This document shows positions 1 to 6,040 of a DNA stretch of 20,070 nt, in pieces. Within the stretch, counting starts at the first letter, position 1, and each line of letters starts with the position of its first letter. The DNA comes from an uncultured bacterium. Lineage in GTDB: Bacteria; Pseudomonadota; Gammaproteobacteria; Burkholderiales; Burkholderiaceae_F. The stretch lies in the NCBI GenBank assembly GCA_905215795.1, contig CAJMRV010000012.1, positions 1-20,070 of the forward strand, read 5' to 3'. Below the pieces are notes generated by a model, which was not told the origin of the DNA, ran no database searches, and worked only from the letters and a program-made list of their open reading frames with translations. The position numbers were made by a program, and so were the translations under genes.

Positions 1-7
1 GGTGGAA

Positions 8-74
8 ACCTTGAGGGCGGGGAACCCTTTTGTTCTCAAAGGTGAAGCCTTCAGCCTATGGGTTCCTTAGCCCC
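8..74. other. Left-edge structured element with two competing pairings
   Basis: This non-coding stretch can fold in two ways. GGAACCC at 21-27 pairs with GGGTTCC at 60-66, flanked by GGGC (15-18) with GCCC (71-74), and enclosing a small hairpin around TGAA/TTCA (44-54). Alternatively ACCTTGAG (8-15) pairs with CTCAAAGGT (35-43), allowing one bulge. The two pairings cross, so they are mutually exclusive or form a pseudoknot. The strand is unknown and the element may continue past the window edge. The minus-strand text TTCACCTTTGAG...AAGGGTTC loosely recalls part of 6S RNA, but not well enough to name it. Confidence 0.3.
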
Positions 75-129
75 CGTCTATTGCGTCGCGGGGCCGCTTT
101 CATTACCATCAGAAGAATGATCCGGGGCC

Positions 130-157
130 TTGAACCACAATAAGTAGTATGTACTAC
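130..157 (+). promoter_or_regulatory. Possible nrdAB promoter with palindromic operator
   Basis: TTGAAC at 130-135 is a fair -35 element. Sixteen bases later TACTAC (152-157) is a weak -10. The -10 lies inside the palindrome GTAGTA-TG-TACTAC (144-157), where a bound regulator would block RNA polymerase. NrdR, the usual repressor of ribonucleotide reductase genes, was considered, but the site does not match its box (ACACTATATATTGTGT type) well. Start-site position and regulator are inferred. Confidence 0.35.
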
Positions 158-180
158 GAAATTTGCTTCAAGACCTGGAC

Positions 181-316
181 CCCTCCGCGGCCCCCGCCGG
201 AGGGCGTCCGCCCCGCCTGAATTCCTTCACCAAGACCCGGCGCCCCGGGCGGCGGAAGCCGCCCTTGAAAAGTGGGCGCCAGGACCGCGTTCCCTTTCCG
301 TGGTGGACCACCGCGG
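181..316 (+). promoter_or_regulatory. Hairpin-rich 5' leader of nrdAB
   Basis: Three strong stem-loops lie between the probable promoter and nrdA. CCCTCCG (181-187) pairs with CGGAGGG (198-204). GGCGCCC (239-245) pairs with GGGCGCC (274-280) and encloses a second stem, GGGCGGC (247-253) with GCCGCCC (258-264), capped by a GGAA tetraloop. CCGTGGTGG (298-306) and CCACCGCGG (308-316) form an inverted repeat with one G-T pair. None ends in a T-tract, so they are not simple terminators. Their role is unknown; RNA-level control or mRNA stability are possibilities. Confidence 0.4.
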
Positions 317-347
317 GACGCGGCCCCGACGTTATCCGAGAGTACCG

Positions 348-2123
348 ATGAGTGTCCAGATTGATTTGAACCGCGACAAGCTTTTCGACGAGCTTGGCCT
401 GATGCGACTGCGCGAGAGCTACATGCGCGACGATGAGAAGAGCCCCCAGGAGCGCTTCAAGTTCGTCGCCGAGACCTTCGGGTCCGACCCCGATCACGCC
501 CAGCGCATTTATGACTACGCGAGCCGCCACTGGCTGAGCTTCTCCACGCCGATCCTTGCGTTCGGCCGCACGAAGAAGGGCCTTCCCATCTCGTGCTTCC
601 TCTCCTACATGCACGACTCGGCCGAGGGCCTCGTCGACACGCTCTCCGAGGTGAACTGGCTCTCGATGCTCGGGGGCGGCGTGGGCATCCACGTCAACAT
701 CCGCTCGGCCGACGAGAAGAGCGTGGGCGTGATGCCCCACCTGAAGGTCTACGACGCCTCGTGCCTCGCCTACCGCCAGGGCTCGACGCGCCGCGGCTCC
801 TACGCGGCCTTCCTCTCGATCGACCACCCCGACATCATCCCCTTCATCGAGATGCGAAAGCCCACGGGCGACCAGAACCTGAAGGCCCTGAACCTCCACC
901 ACGGCGTGAACATCTCCGACGCGTTCATGAGGAAGATCGAGGAGAGCATGCGCGATCCCGACGCCGACGACAGATGGGAGCTCAAGCACCCGAGCACGGG
1001 CGAGGTGATCGAGACGGTCTCCGCGCGCGACCTCTGGCAGCGCATCCTCGAGATGCGCATGCACACGGGCGAGCCCTACCTGATCTTCACGGACACCGCC
1101 AACCGCGCGCTCCCGTCGTGGCTGAAGGACAAGGGCCTTCGCATCAACGGCTCGAACCTCTGCACGGAGATCTTCCTCCCGACGAACAAGGACCGCACGG
1201 CCGTGTGCTGCCTCTCGAGCGTCAACCTCGAGTACTTCGACCAGTGGCGCCACTCCCCGCAGTTCATCCAGGACACGCTCGAGTTCCTCGACAACGTCCT
1301 GCAGTACTTCATCGAGCACGCCCCCGATCCCATCGCGCGCGCCCGCTACTCCGCCATGCGTGAGCGCTCCGTCGGCCTGGGCGCCCTGGGCTTCCATGCC
1401 TACCTCCAGAAGAACGGCATCGCCTTCGAGTCCGTGGTCGCCAAGGTGACCAACATGGCCATGTTCCGCCACATCCACGACGCCTGCGAGGCGGCCGACA
1501 AGGTGCTCTGCGAGCGCCGCGGGGCCTGCCCGGACGCCGCCGAGTCGGGTGTGATGCGCCGCTTCTCGCACTGGATGAGCGTCGCCCCGAACGCGAGCTC
1601 CTCGCTCATCATGGGCGGCACGAGCCCCTCGATCGAGCCCACGCGAGCCAACATCTACCGCCAGGACACGATCTCCGGGGCCTACATCATGAAGAACCGC
1701 TTCCTGAAGGCCGAGCTCGCCAAGCGCGGCATGGACACCGACGAGGTGTGGGCCGACCTGATCGCCCACGACGGCTCGGTCCAGCACCGCGACGACCTCC
1801 CGCAGGACGTCAAGGACGTCTTCAAGACGGCGATCGAGATCGACCAGCGCTGGATCATCGAACTCGCGGCCGACCGCCAGAAGTTCATCGACCAGGGTCA
1901 GTCCGTGAACCTCTTCTTCCCGCCCGACGTGTCGATCCCGTACCTGCACGCCTGCCACTTCCTCGCCTGGAAGAAGGGCCTGAAGAGCCTCTACTACAAC
2001 CGCTCGGACAAGCTGAGGAAGGCCGACCGCGTCGGCATGCAGCTCGAACGCCGCCGGATCGAGGACGAGATCGACATGAAGGCCGTGGCCGACGACTCGA
2101 CGTGCCTCGCCTGCGAGGGTTGA
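348..2123 (+). CDS. nrdA: Ribonucleoside-diphosphate reductase class Ia, large (alpha) subunit
   Basis: The catalytic subunit of aerobic ribonucleotide reductase; it reduces NDPs to dNDPs in the cytoplasm together with NrdB. The protein is 591 aa. By comparison with E. coli NrdA the active-site set is complete: Cys83 (ISCFLS) and Cys287 (AVCCLSS) are the redox pair, Asn270-x-Cys272-x-Glu274 (NLCTE) carries the thiyl radical cysteine, Tyr549-Tyr550 (SLYYN) form the radical path, and the C-terminal tail ends in a CLAC dithiol (Cys586, Cys589) that passes on electrons. It lacks the N-terminal ATP-cone of the 750-residue enzymes and resembles the short Rickettsia-type alpha subunits. The ATG at 348 is chosen because MSVQIDLNRD starts the conserved region; the SD is weak (GAGAG, 338-342). 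An in-frame GTG at 300 would only add an arginine-rich stretch. It is cotranscribed with nrdB, which begins 3 nt after the stop. Confidence 0.95.
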   Translation: MSVQIDLNRDKLFDELGLMRLRESYMRDDEKSPQERFKFVAETFGSDPDHAQRIYDYASRHWLSFSTPILAFGRTKKGLPISCFLSYMHDSAEGLVDTLSEVNWLSMLGGGVGIHVNIRSADEKSVGVMPHLKVYDASCLAYRQGSTRRGSYAAFLSIDHPDIIPFIEMRKPTGDQNLKALNLHHGVNISDAFMRKIEESMRDPDADDRWELKHPSTGEVIETVSARDLWQRILEMRMHTGEPYLIFTDTANRALPSWLKDKGLRINGSNLCTEIFLPTNKDRTAVCCLSSVNLEYFDQWRHSPQFIQDTLEFLDNVLQYFIEHAPDPIARARYSAMRERSVGLGALGFHAYLQKNGIAFESVVAKVTNMAMFRHIHDACEAADKVLCERRGACPDAAESGVMRRFSHWMSVAPNASSSLIMGGTSPSIEPTRANIYRQDTISGAYIMKNRFLKAELAKRGMDTDEVWADLIAHDGSVQHRDDLPQDVKDVFKTAIEIDQRWIIELAADRQKFIDQGQSVNLFFPPDVSIPYLHACHFLAWKKGLKSLYYNRSDKLRKADRVGMQLERRRIEDEIDMKAVADDSTCLACEG

Positions 2124-2126
2124 ACG

Positions 2127-3224
2127 ATGACGAACGAAAAGGATATGGAAATGGACGAAAAGACGATCGCGGACGCCGCCCCGGCTCAGCCCGCCGCCGC
2201 GGGCCTGCTCGACTCGCGCAACTACTACAAGCCCTTCAACTACCCCTGGGCCTACGAGGCTTTCATGCAGAGCGAACAGATGCACTGGCTCTGGACCGAA
2301 GTGCCCATGCTCGAGGACGTCAAGGACTACAACCAGAAGCTGAGCGAAAGCGAGAAGGACTTCCTGACGAAGATCCTGCGCTTCTTCACCCAGGGCGACA
2401 TCGACGTCTCCGGGGCCTACGTCAACACGTACCTCCCGAAGTTCAAGCAGCCCGAGGTGCGCATGATGCTCTCGAGCTTCGCCGCGCGCGAGGCCGTGCA
2501 CATCGCCGCCTACTCGCACCTGATCGAGACGCTCGGCCTTCCCGAATCGATCTACAACGAGTTCCTCCAGTACGAGGCCATGGCCGCCAAGCACAACTTC
2601 TTCAACCGCGTGAGCGACTCGAAGAACGAACTCGCGGCCCAGATCGCCGCCTTCTCGGCGTTCACCGAGGGCATGCAGCTCTTCTCCTCGTTCGTGATGC
2701 TCCTCAACTTCACCCGCAACGGGACGATGAAGGGCATGGGCCAGATCATCGCCTGGTCGATCGCCGACGAGACGCTCCACACCGAGTCGATGATCCGCAT
2801 CTTCCGCGAGTACATCAAGGAGAATCCGGAACTCTGGACCGATGAGCTCAAGAGCAAGATCTACCACATCGCCGAGGTGATGGTCGACCTCGAGGACGCC
2901 TTCATCGACCTCGCGTTCGGCGTCTCCGAAATGAAGCGCCTCACCCGCGGCGAAGTCCGCGACTACATCCGCTACATCGCCGACCGCCGCCTGACGGGCC
3001 TCGGCATGAAGGGGATCTTCGGCTCCAAGAAGAACCCGCTCCCGTGGGTCGACGCCATGCTCGGCGTCTCGCACACGAACTTCTTCGAGAACCGCGTCGT
3101 CGACTACGCCAAGGGCGCCCTGACGGGCGACTGGGGCGAGGTTTGGGGCTCCGCGGCCGAGAAGCCGCGCGTCAAGGAGTTCAAGGAGGAGCAGCAGCTC
3201 CCCCTGCAGGACCTCTCGCTCTGA
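2127..3224 (+). CDS. nrdB: Ribonucleoside-diphosphate reductase class Ia, small (beta) subunit
   Basis: The radical-generating subunit; it holds a di-iron centre and a stable tyrosyl radical that it delivers to NrdA. In the 365-aa frame all ligands can be placed: Asp91, Glu122 and His125 (EAVH), Glu181 (TEGMQ), Glu215 and His218 (DETLH), plus the radical Tyr129 (AAYSH). Spacings match E. coli NrdB (D84, E115, H118, Y122, E204, E238, H241). A tyrosine at 129 argues against the radical-less Mn/Fe class Ic type. There is no ATP-cone at the N-terminus, which is a short Ala/Pro-rich lead. The first ATG (2127) has no clear SD. The ATG at 2151 sits 7 nt after AAGGA (2139-2143) and may be the true start, giving 357 aa. 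A shared terminator follows at 3284-3323. Confidence 0.95.
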   Translation: MTNEKDMEMDEKTIADAAPAQPAAAGLLDSRNYYKPFNYPWAYEAFMQSEQMHWLWTEVPMLEDVKDYNQKLSESEKDFLTKILRFFTQGDIDVSGAYVNTYLPKFKQPEVRMMLSSFAAREAVHIAAYSHLIETLGLPESIYNEFLQYEAMAAKHNFFNRVSDSKNELAAQIAAFSAFTEGMQLFSSFVMLLNFTRNGTMKGMGQIIAWSIADETLHTESMIRIFREYIKENPELWTDELKSKIYHIAEVMVDLEDAFIDLAFGVSEMKRLTRGEVRDYIRYIADRRLTGLGMKGIFGSKKNPLPWVDAMLGVSHTNFFENRVVDYAKGALTGDWGEVWGSAAEKPRVKEFKEEQQLPLQDLSL

Positions 3225-3251
3225 TCACTCTGAAGCACTGATCAGCCGGAA

Positions 3252-3269
3252 GGCGCCCCAAAGGGCGCC
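3252..3269 (+). repeat. Perfect hairpin after nrdB
   Basis: GGCGCCC (3252-3258) and GGGCGCC (3263-3269) form a perfect 7-bp stem with a CAAA loop. No T-tract follows. It may protect the 3' end of the nrdAB message or help the terminator just downstream. Confidence 0.5.
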
Positions 3270-3275
3270 GCGTCC

Positions 3276-3323
3276 AAAAAAACAAGGGCTGTTCCACCCA
3301 ATGCGGCGGAGCAGCCCTTTTCT
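3276..3323. terminator. Bidirectional rho-independent terminator between nrdB and nfsA
   Basis: AAGGGCTGTTCC (3284-3295) pairs with GGAGCAGCCCTT (3308-3319), a 12-bp stem with one G-T pair. On the plus strand it runs into TTTTCTCATTT. On the minus strand it runs into TGTTTTTTTGG (complement of 3276-3283). It can therefore end both convergent transcripts. Confidence 0.85.
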
Positions 3324-3362
3324 CATTTCTCTCATGCGTGAAGGGGGTTCACCCTTCGACCG

Positions 3363-4097
3363 TTACTTCGTGCCGAAGCCCTTCTTCTCAAGGTAGGCGC
3401 GGATGAACGGACGGCGTTCCTTGACGAGGAGCGGTGGGAGCGAGCCCGACCAGTTCGCTTCGCGGGCGCCGCGGCTGCGGGTCTTGTAGTAGTGGCGCAC
3501 GACTTCGTCGTACTCGTCGAGCTTTTCCTTCGGGTAGTCGCTGTAGCGGTTCTCAAGGAACGTGGCTTCGAGCGGGAGTCGCGGCTTGAGTTCGTTCTTG
3601 TAGGCGGGGTGCCCGAAGGCGATCCCGAGGAGCGGGACCACATTGTCGGGAAGATCGAGGAGACGGTCCGCCTCCTCGATGCCGTTGCGGATTCCACCGA
3701 TGAAGCATCCGCCGAGTCCGAGGCTCTCGAGGGCCGTCATAGCGCTCTGGGCGGCGATGCCCGTGTCGACCGTGGCGGTGAGCAGGTGCTCGGTCCAGCC
3801 GGCGTCGGCGTCCGGGCAGAGGGCCTTGTTCCTGTGCATGTCGGCGCAGAAGACCCAGAATTCAGGGGCGGCCTCGACGTGCTTCTGGTTGCCCGAAAGG
3901 CGGGCGAAGGCCTTCCTCAGTTCGGGGTCGGTCACGCGGATGATCGTGACGAGCTGCAGGAAGCTCGAGGTGGAGGCCGCGCGGACCGCTTCGGCGATGG
4001 CGAGGCGGTCCTCTTCGGAGACGGCCTCGTCGGTGAAGTCGCGCACGGAGGTGTGGGTGCGCATGAGGTCGATGACGTCGTATCGGTTGCAGGTCAT
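3363..4097 (-). CDS. nfsA: NfsA-type NADPH-dependent nitro/flavin reductase
   Basis: An oxygen-insensitive FMN nitroreductase of the NfsA/Frp group; it uses NADPH to reduce nitroaromatics, quinones or flavins in the cytoplasm. The 244-aa protein follows E. coli NfsA (240 aa) nearly end to end: HTSVRDFTDE near the N-terminus (FMN phosphate region), SSSFLQ-like STSSFLQ, GNQKHVEAAPEFWVFCAD, ESLGLGGCFIGGIRN, LKPRLP, and the C-terminal KERRPFIRAYLEKKGF. The ATG at 4097-4095 is chosen because MTCNRYDVIDLMRTH aligns with the family start; the frame is open further upstream but that part is not protein-like. No good SD is visible. It is a single-gene unit, convergent with nrdAB and divergent from the nik operon. 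The physiological substrate is not evident. Confidence 0.9.
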   Translation of the reverse strand: MTCNRYDVIDLMRTHTSVRDFTDEAVSEEDRLAIAEAVRAASTSSFLQLVTIIRVTDPELRKAFARLSGNQKHVEAAPEFWVFCADMHRNKALCPDADAGWTEHLLTATVDTGIAAQSAMTALESLGLGGCFIGGIRNGIEEADRLLDLPDNVVPLLGIAFGHPAYKNELKPRLPLEATFLENRYSDYPKEKLDEYDEVVRHYYKTRSRGAREANWSGSLPPLLVKERRPFIRAYLEKKGFGTK

Positions 4098-4328
4098 GGT
4101 CTGTGTGTCCGTTTTGCTACGTTGATGGAATGCCCTGCCGGGCCGGCGGCCGCCCGTTTTAAAAAGGGCGTCCCGGCGCGGGAACGGGGAAGGGATGATG
4201 CAGTCATTATCCGACGAAGCCGTAAGGGTATTCGGAGGCCATTTGTAAAATTCTATGTCAACATGTAACCAAAGGTGCCGAAAGGGGCTTTTCATGCGGT
4301 TCCCGACGGAAGTGGACACACGTTCCGA
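4098..4328. other. Intergenic region, nfsA side
   Basis: This is the non-coding stretch upstream of nfsA (minus) in the divergent nfsA-nikK gap. On the minus strand, GCCGG and CGCCC pair with GGGCG and CCGGC over roughly 4137-4176, giving a GC-rich hairpin in the probable nfsA leader. A TTGACA hexamer lies on the minus strand at 4257-4262, but I find no -10 at proper spacing. I see no gene here. Confidence 0.4.
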
Positions 4329-4356
4329 TTGAAAGGGGGGAGGGGAAAACGATAAT
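4329..4356 (+). promoter_or_regulatory. Sigma-70 promoter of the nik operon
   Basis: TTGAAA (4329-4334) and GATAAT (4351-4356), each one base off consensus, are 16 bp apart. Transcription would start near 4363. The spacer is purine-rich. The near-perfect inverted repeat TGAAAAA-CAT-TTTTTCA (4361-4377) sits right at the expected start and could be an operator or a 5' hairpin. Confidence 0.6.
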
Positions 4357-4360
4357 ACGC

Positions 4361-4475
4361 TGAAAAACATTTTTTCAATTTGTCGAAAAGTCCCGTTGTC
4401 CAACGGGCGCATTGGGTTTCAGGCGAACTAAGCCGAAAGGATGAACCCGTAGGGGGAATGGCGCGGTGCGTATTA
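4361..4475 (+). promoter_or_regulatory. Structured 5' leader of the nickel/cobalt transport operon
   Basis: The leader folds into separate elements: TGAAAAA/TTTTTCA (4361-4377), CCCGTTG/CAACGGG (4392-4407), and a bulged stem GGGTTT/GAACCC (4414-4419 with 4443-4448) enclosing GGC/GCC (4422-4424 with 4432-4434). An AC-TTTTTT run follows at 4476-4483. No cobalamin-riboswitch B12 box is present and I could not match the NiCo (czcD) consensus. Metal-responsive RNA control would be logical for this operon but is inference. A second, weak -10 (TACAAT, 4483-4488) lacks a partner -35. Confidence 0.4.
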
Positions 4476-4557
4476 ACTTTTTTACAATGATATGAAACCA
4501 CGCGGAGACCGTTCCGCAGAGTCCTTTGGATCTTGTTTGATAAGGAGAGAGTCCATC

Positions 4558-5316
4558 ATGATCAAGAAAATCCTCGCCGCCGGCATCCTCGCCGGTTTCG
4601 CCCTCGCAGCCCAGGCCCACTTCGGGATGGTGATTCCCAACCACGCCATGGTCGTCGACCAGGCCCAGGCCGACCTCAAGCTCGACGTCGCCTTCGCCCA
4701 TCCGATGGAGAGGAACGGCATGACGATGGTCAAGCCGGCCGCCATGGAGGTCTTCGTCGACGGCAAGAAGCAGGACCTGCTCGGCAAGCTCGTCGAAGAG
4801 AAGTTCTTCGGCAAGGAGGCCTGGAGGCTCGACTACAAGATCACCCGTCCGGGCGTCTACCAGTTCGCCGTCGAACCCAAGCCCTATTGGGAGCCCGCCG
4901 AGGACAAGTTCATCGTCCACTACACCAAGGTGATCGTGCCCGCCTTCGGCGATGACGAGGGTTGGGACGAACCGACCGGCATCAAGGCCGAGATCGTTCC
5001 GCTCACCCGTCCGTGGGGCAACTACGCCGGCAACACCTTCCAGGGTCAGGTCCTCTTTGAAGGCAAGCCCGTCCCGAACGCCGACGTCGAGATCGAGTAC
5101 TACAACAAGGCGGGCGACAAGGAGGCCCCCAACGACTACTACTCCCCGCAGGTCGTGAAGACCGACCCGAACGGCATCTTCACCTACACGGCGCCGTGGG
5201 CCGGCTGGTGGGGCTTCTCCGCCATCAACGAGGCCCCGTTCAAGATCAAGCATGACGGTGAGGACAAGGACGTCGAGATCGGCGCGGTCCTCTGGACGCA
5301 GTTCGGCGGGAAGTAA
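4558..5316 (+). CDS. nikK: NikK-type periplasmic component (DUF4198) of an ECF nickel/cobalt transporter
   Basis: A 252-aa exported protein of the DUF4198 group that accompanies Cbi/Nik metal transporters and probably captures the metal for the membrane subunit. A Sec signal peptide (MIKK, hydrophobic 5-18, AQA) is cleaved before His21, so the mature protein starts HFGMVIPNH with histidines at positions 1 and 9. Further histidines are His48 and His121. Residues 160-220 look like a carboxypeptidase-regulatory (Ig-like) fold: GQVLFEGKPVPNADVEIEY, then KTDPNGIFTYTAPWAG. The ATG at 4558 is chosen for its SD AAGGAG (4542-4547, 10 nt spacing) and because it opens the signal peptide. It is the first gene of the operon; nikM begins 3 nt after its stop. 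Nickel versus cobalt cannot be decided from the sequence. Confidence 0.8.
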   Translation: MIKKILAAGILAGFALAAQAHFGMVIPNHAMVVDQAQADLKLDVAFAHPMERNGMTMVKPAAMEVFVDGKKQDLLGKLVEEKFFGKEAWRLDYKITRPGVYQFAVEPKPYWEPAEDKFIVHYTKVIVPAFGDDEGWDEPTGIKAEIVPLTRPWGNYAGNTFQGQVLFEGKPVPNADVEIEYYNKAGDKEAPNDYYSPQVVKTDPNGIFTYTAPWAGWWGFSAINEAPFKIKHDGEDKDVEIGAVLWTQFGGK

Positions 5317-5319
5317 GCC

Positions 5320-5934
5320 ATGCACATCGCTGAAGGCGTGCTGTCGGCCCCGGTGATCCTCTCCGGGGCGGCGCTCTCGATCGGTGCCGTCGGCTACGGC
5401 CTCAGGAAGCTCCCCCAGGACAACCTGATCCTCGCGGGGCTCGTCGGGGCGGCGTTCTTCGTCGCCTCCCTGATCCACGTGCCGGTGGGCTTCTCGAGCG
5501 CCCACCTGATACTGAACGGCCTTGTGGGGATCGTCCTCGGCTGGGCCGCCTATCCGGTGATCTTCGTGGCGCTCCTGCTCCAGGCCGTCCTCTTCATGTT
5601 CGGCGGCCTCACCACGCTCGGCGTGAACACGTTCACGATGGGCACGGGGGCGCTCCTGGCGGGCGCGCTCTACCGCACGATCGCCCGCCGCTCCGACGCG
5701 GCCGTCCTGAGGAACGACGCCGCGGCGTTCATCGCGGGGTTCTCCGGGGTGCTGATCTCGGCCTTCCTCACGGCGCTCGCGCTCGCCTTCACGAGCGAGG
5801 GCTTCGCCGCTGCGGCAGCCGCGCTCTTCACGGCGCACCTGCCGATCATGGCCGCCGAGGGCGTCCTGACGGTGCTCGTCGTGCGCTACCTGAGGCGCTC
5901 GGGCAATCCGCTCGTGCTCCAGGGCTTGCATTGA
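5320..5934 (+). CDS. nikM: NikM/CbiM substrate-binding membrane subunit of an ECF nickel/cobalt transporter
   Basis: A 204-aa integral membrane protein with about six hydrophobic segments; it is the S-component that binds Ni(II) or Co(II) and releases it inwards. It begins Met-His-Ile-Ala-Glu-Gly. In structurally studied NikM the N-terminal amine and His2 bind the metal together with a later histidine; here His62 in SSAHLILNGL fits that position and His53 (LIHVPVG) is nearby. The motif FGGLTTLGVNTFTMGTGALLAG is typical of the family. The start must be the ATG at 5320, since MH is functional. There is no separate CbiN gene; NikK and NikL take its place, which favours nickel. The 106-nt gap to nikL holds a strong hairpin. 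Confidence 0.88.
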   Translation: MHIAEGVLSAPVILSGAALSIGAVGYGLRKLPQDNLILAGLVGAAFFVASLIHVPVGFSSAHLILNGLVGIVLGWAAYPVIFVALLLQAVLFMFGGLTTLGVNTFTMGTGALLAGALYRTIARRSDAAVLRNDAAAFIAGFSGVLISAFLTALALAFTSEGFAAAAAALFTAHLPIMAAEGVLTVLVVRYLRRSGNPLVLQGLH

Positions 5935-5970
5935 ACACGGAGGAGCCTCTCCTCCCGGTTGGTGGGGACC

Positions 5971-5996
5971 CCCGCCGCGGCCAAGGCCACGGCGGG
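5971..5996 (+). repeat. Intercistronic hairpin between nikM and nikL
   Basis: CCCGCCG (5971-5977) and GGCC (5979-5982) pair with GGCC (5985-5988) and CGGCGGG (5990-5996), interrupted by one C-A mismatch; the short tail is CCTTTCCC. A smaller hairpin, GGAGGAG/CTCCTCC, lies at 5939-5955. The T-tract is too weak for efficient termination, so partial termination or mRNA end protection that sets the dosage of upstream versus downstream genes is more likely. Confidence 0.45.
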
Positions 5997-6040
5997 CCTT
6001 TCCCGTCCGGCCGCCCTCCCGAACAAGGAACCAAAAGGGA

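Noticed and set aside
1..130. 6S RNA on the minus strand
   Set aside because: Part of the sequence recalls the 3' half of 6S (TTCACCTT..., AAGGGTTC), but the matching 5' half and central bubble could not be traced.
136..157. Tandem NrdR boxes before nrdA
   Set aside because: CCACAATAAGTAGTAT and the palindrome beside it match the 16-nt NrdR consensus too poorly to name.
168..3074. A 968-codon open frame on the minus strand opposite nrdA-nrdB
   Set aside because: It mirrors the codon bias of a high-GC gene pair; its product is low-complexity (repeated E/V/L/H/R/G) and has no domain, while nrdAB on the other strand are certain.
4353..4475. TAATACGC (4353-4360) and GCGTATTA (4468-4475) as the closing stem of a riboswitch
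   Set aside because: The first arm overlaps the -10 box and lies before the expected transcription start, so it would not be in the RNA unless a promoter exists further upstream.
4260..4557. Cobalamin riboswitch before the Ni/Co operon
   Set aside because: No B12 box (AGYCMGgAgaCCkGCc type) or other conserved core elements are present.
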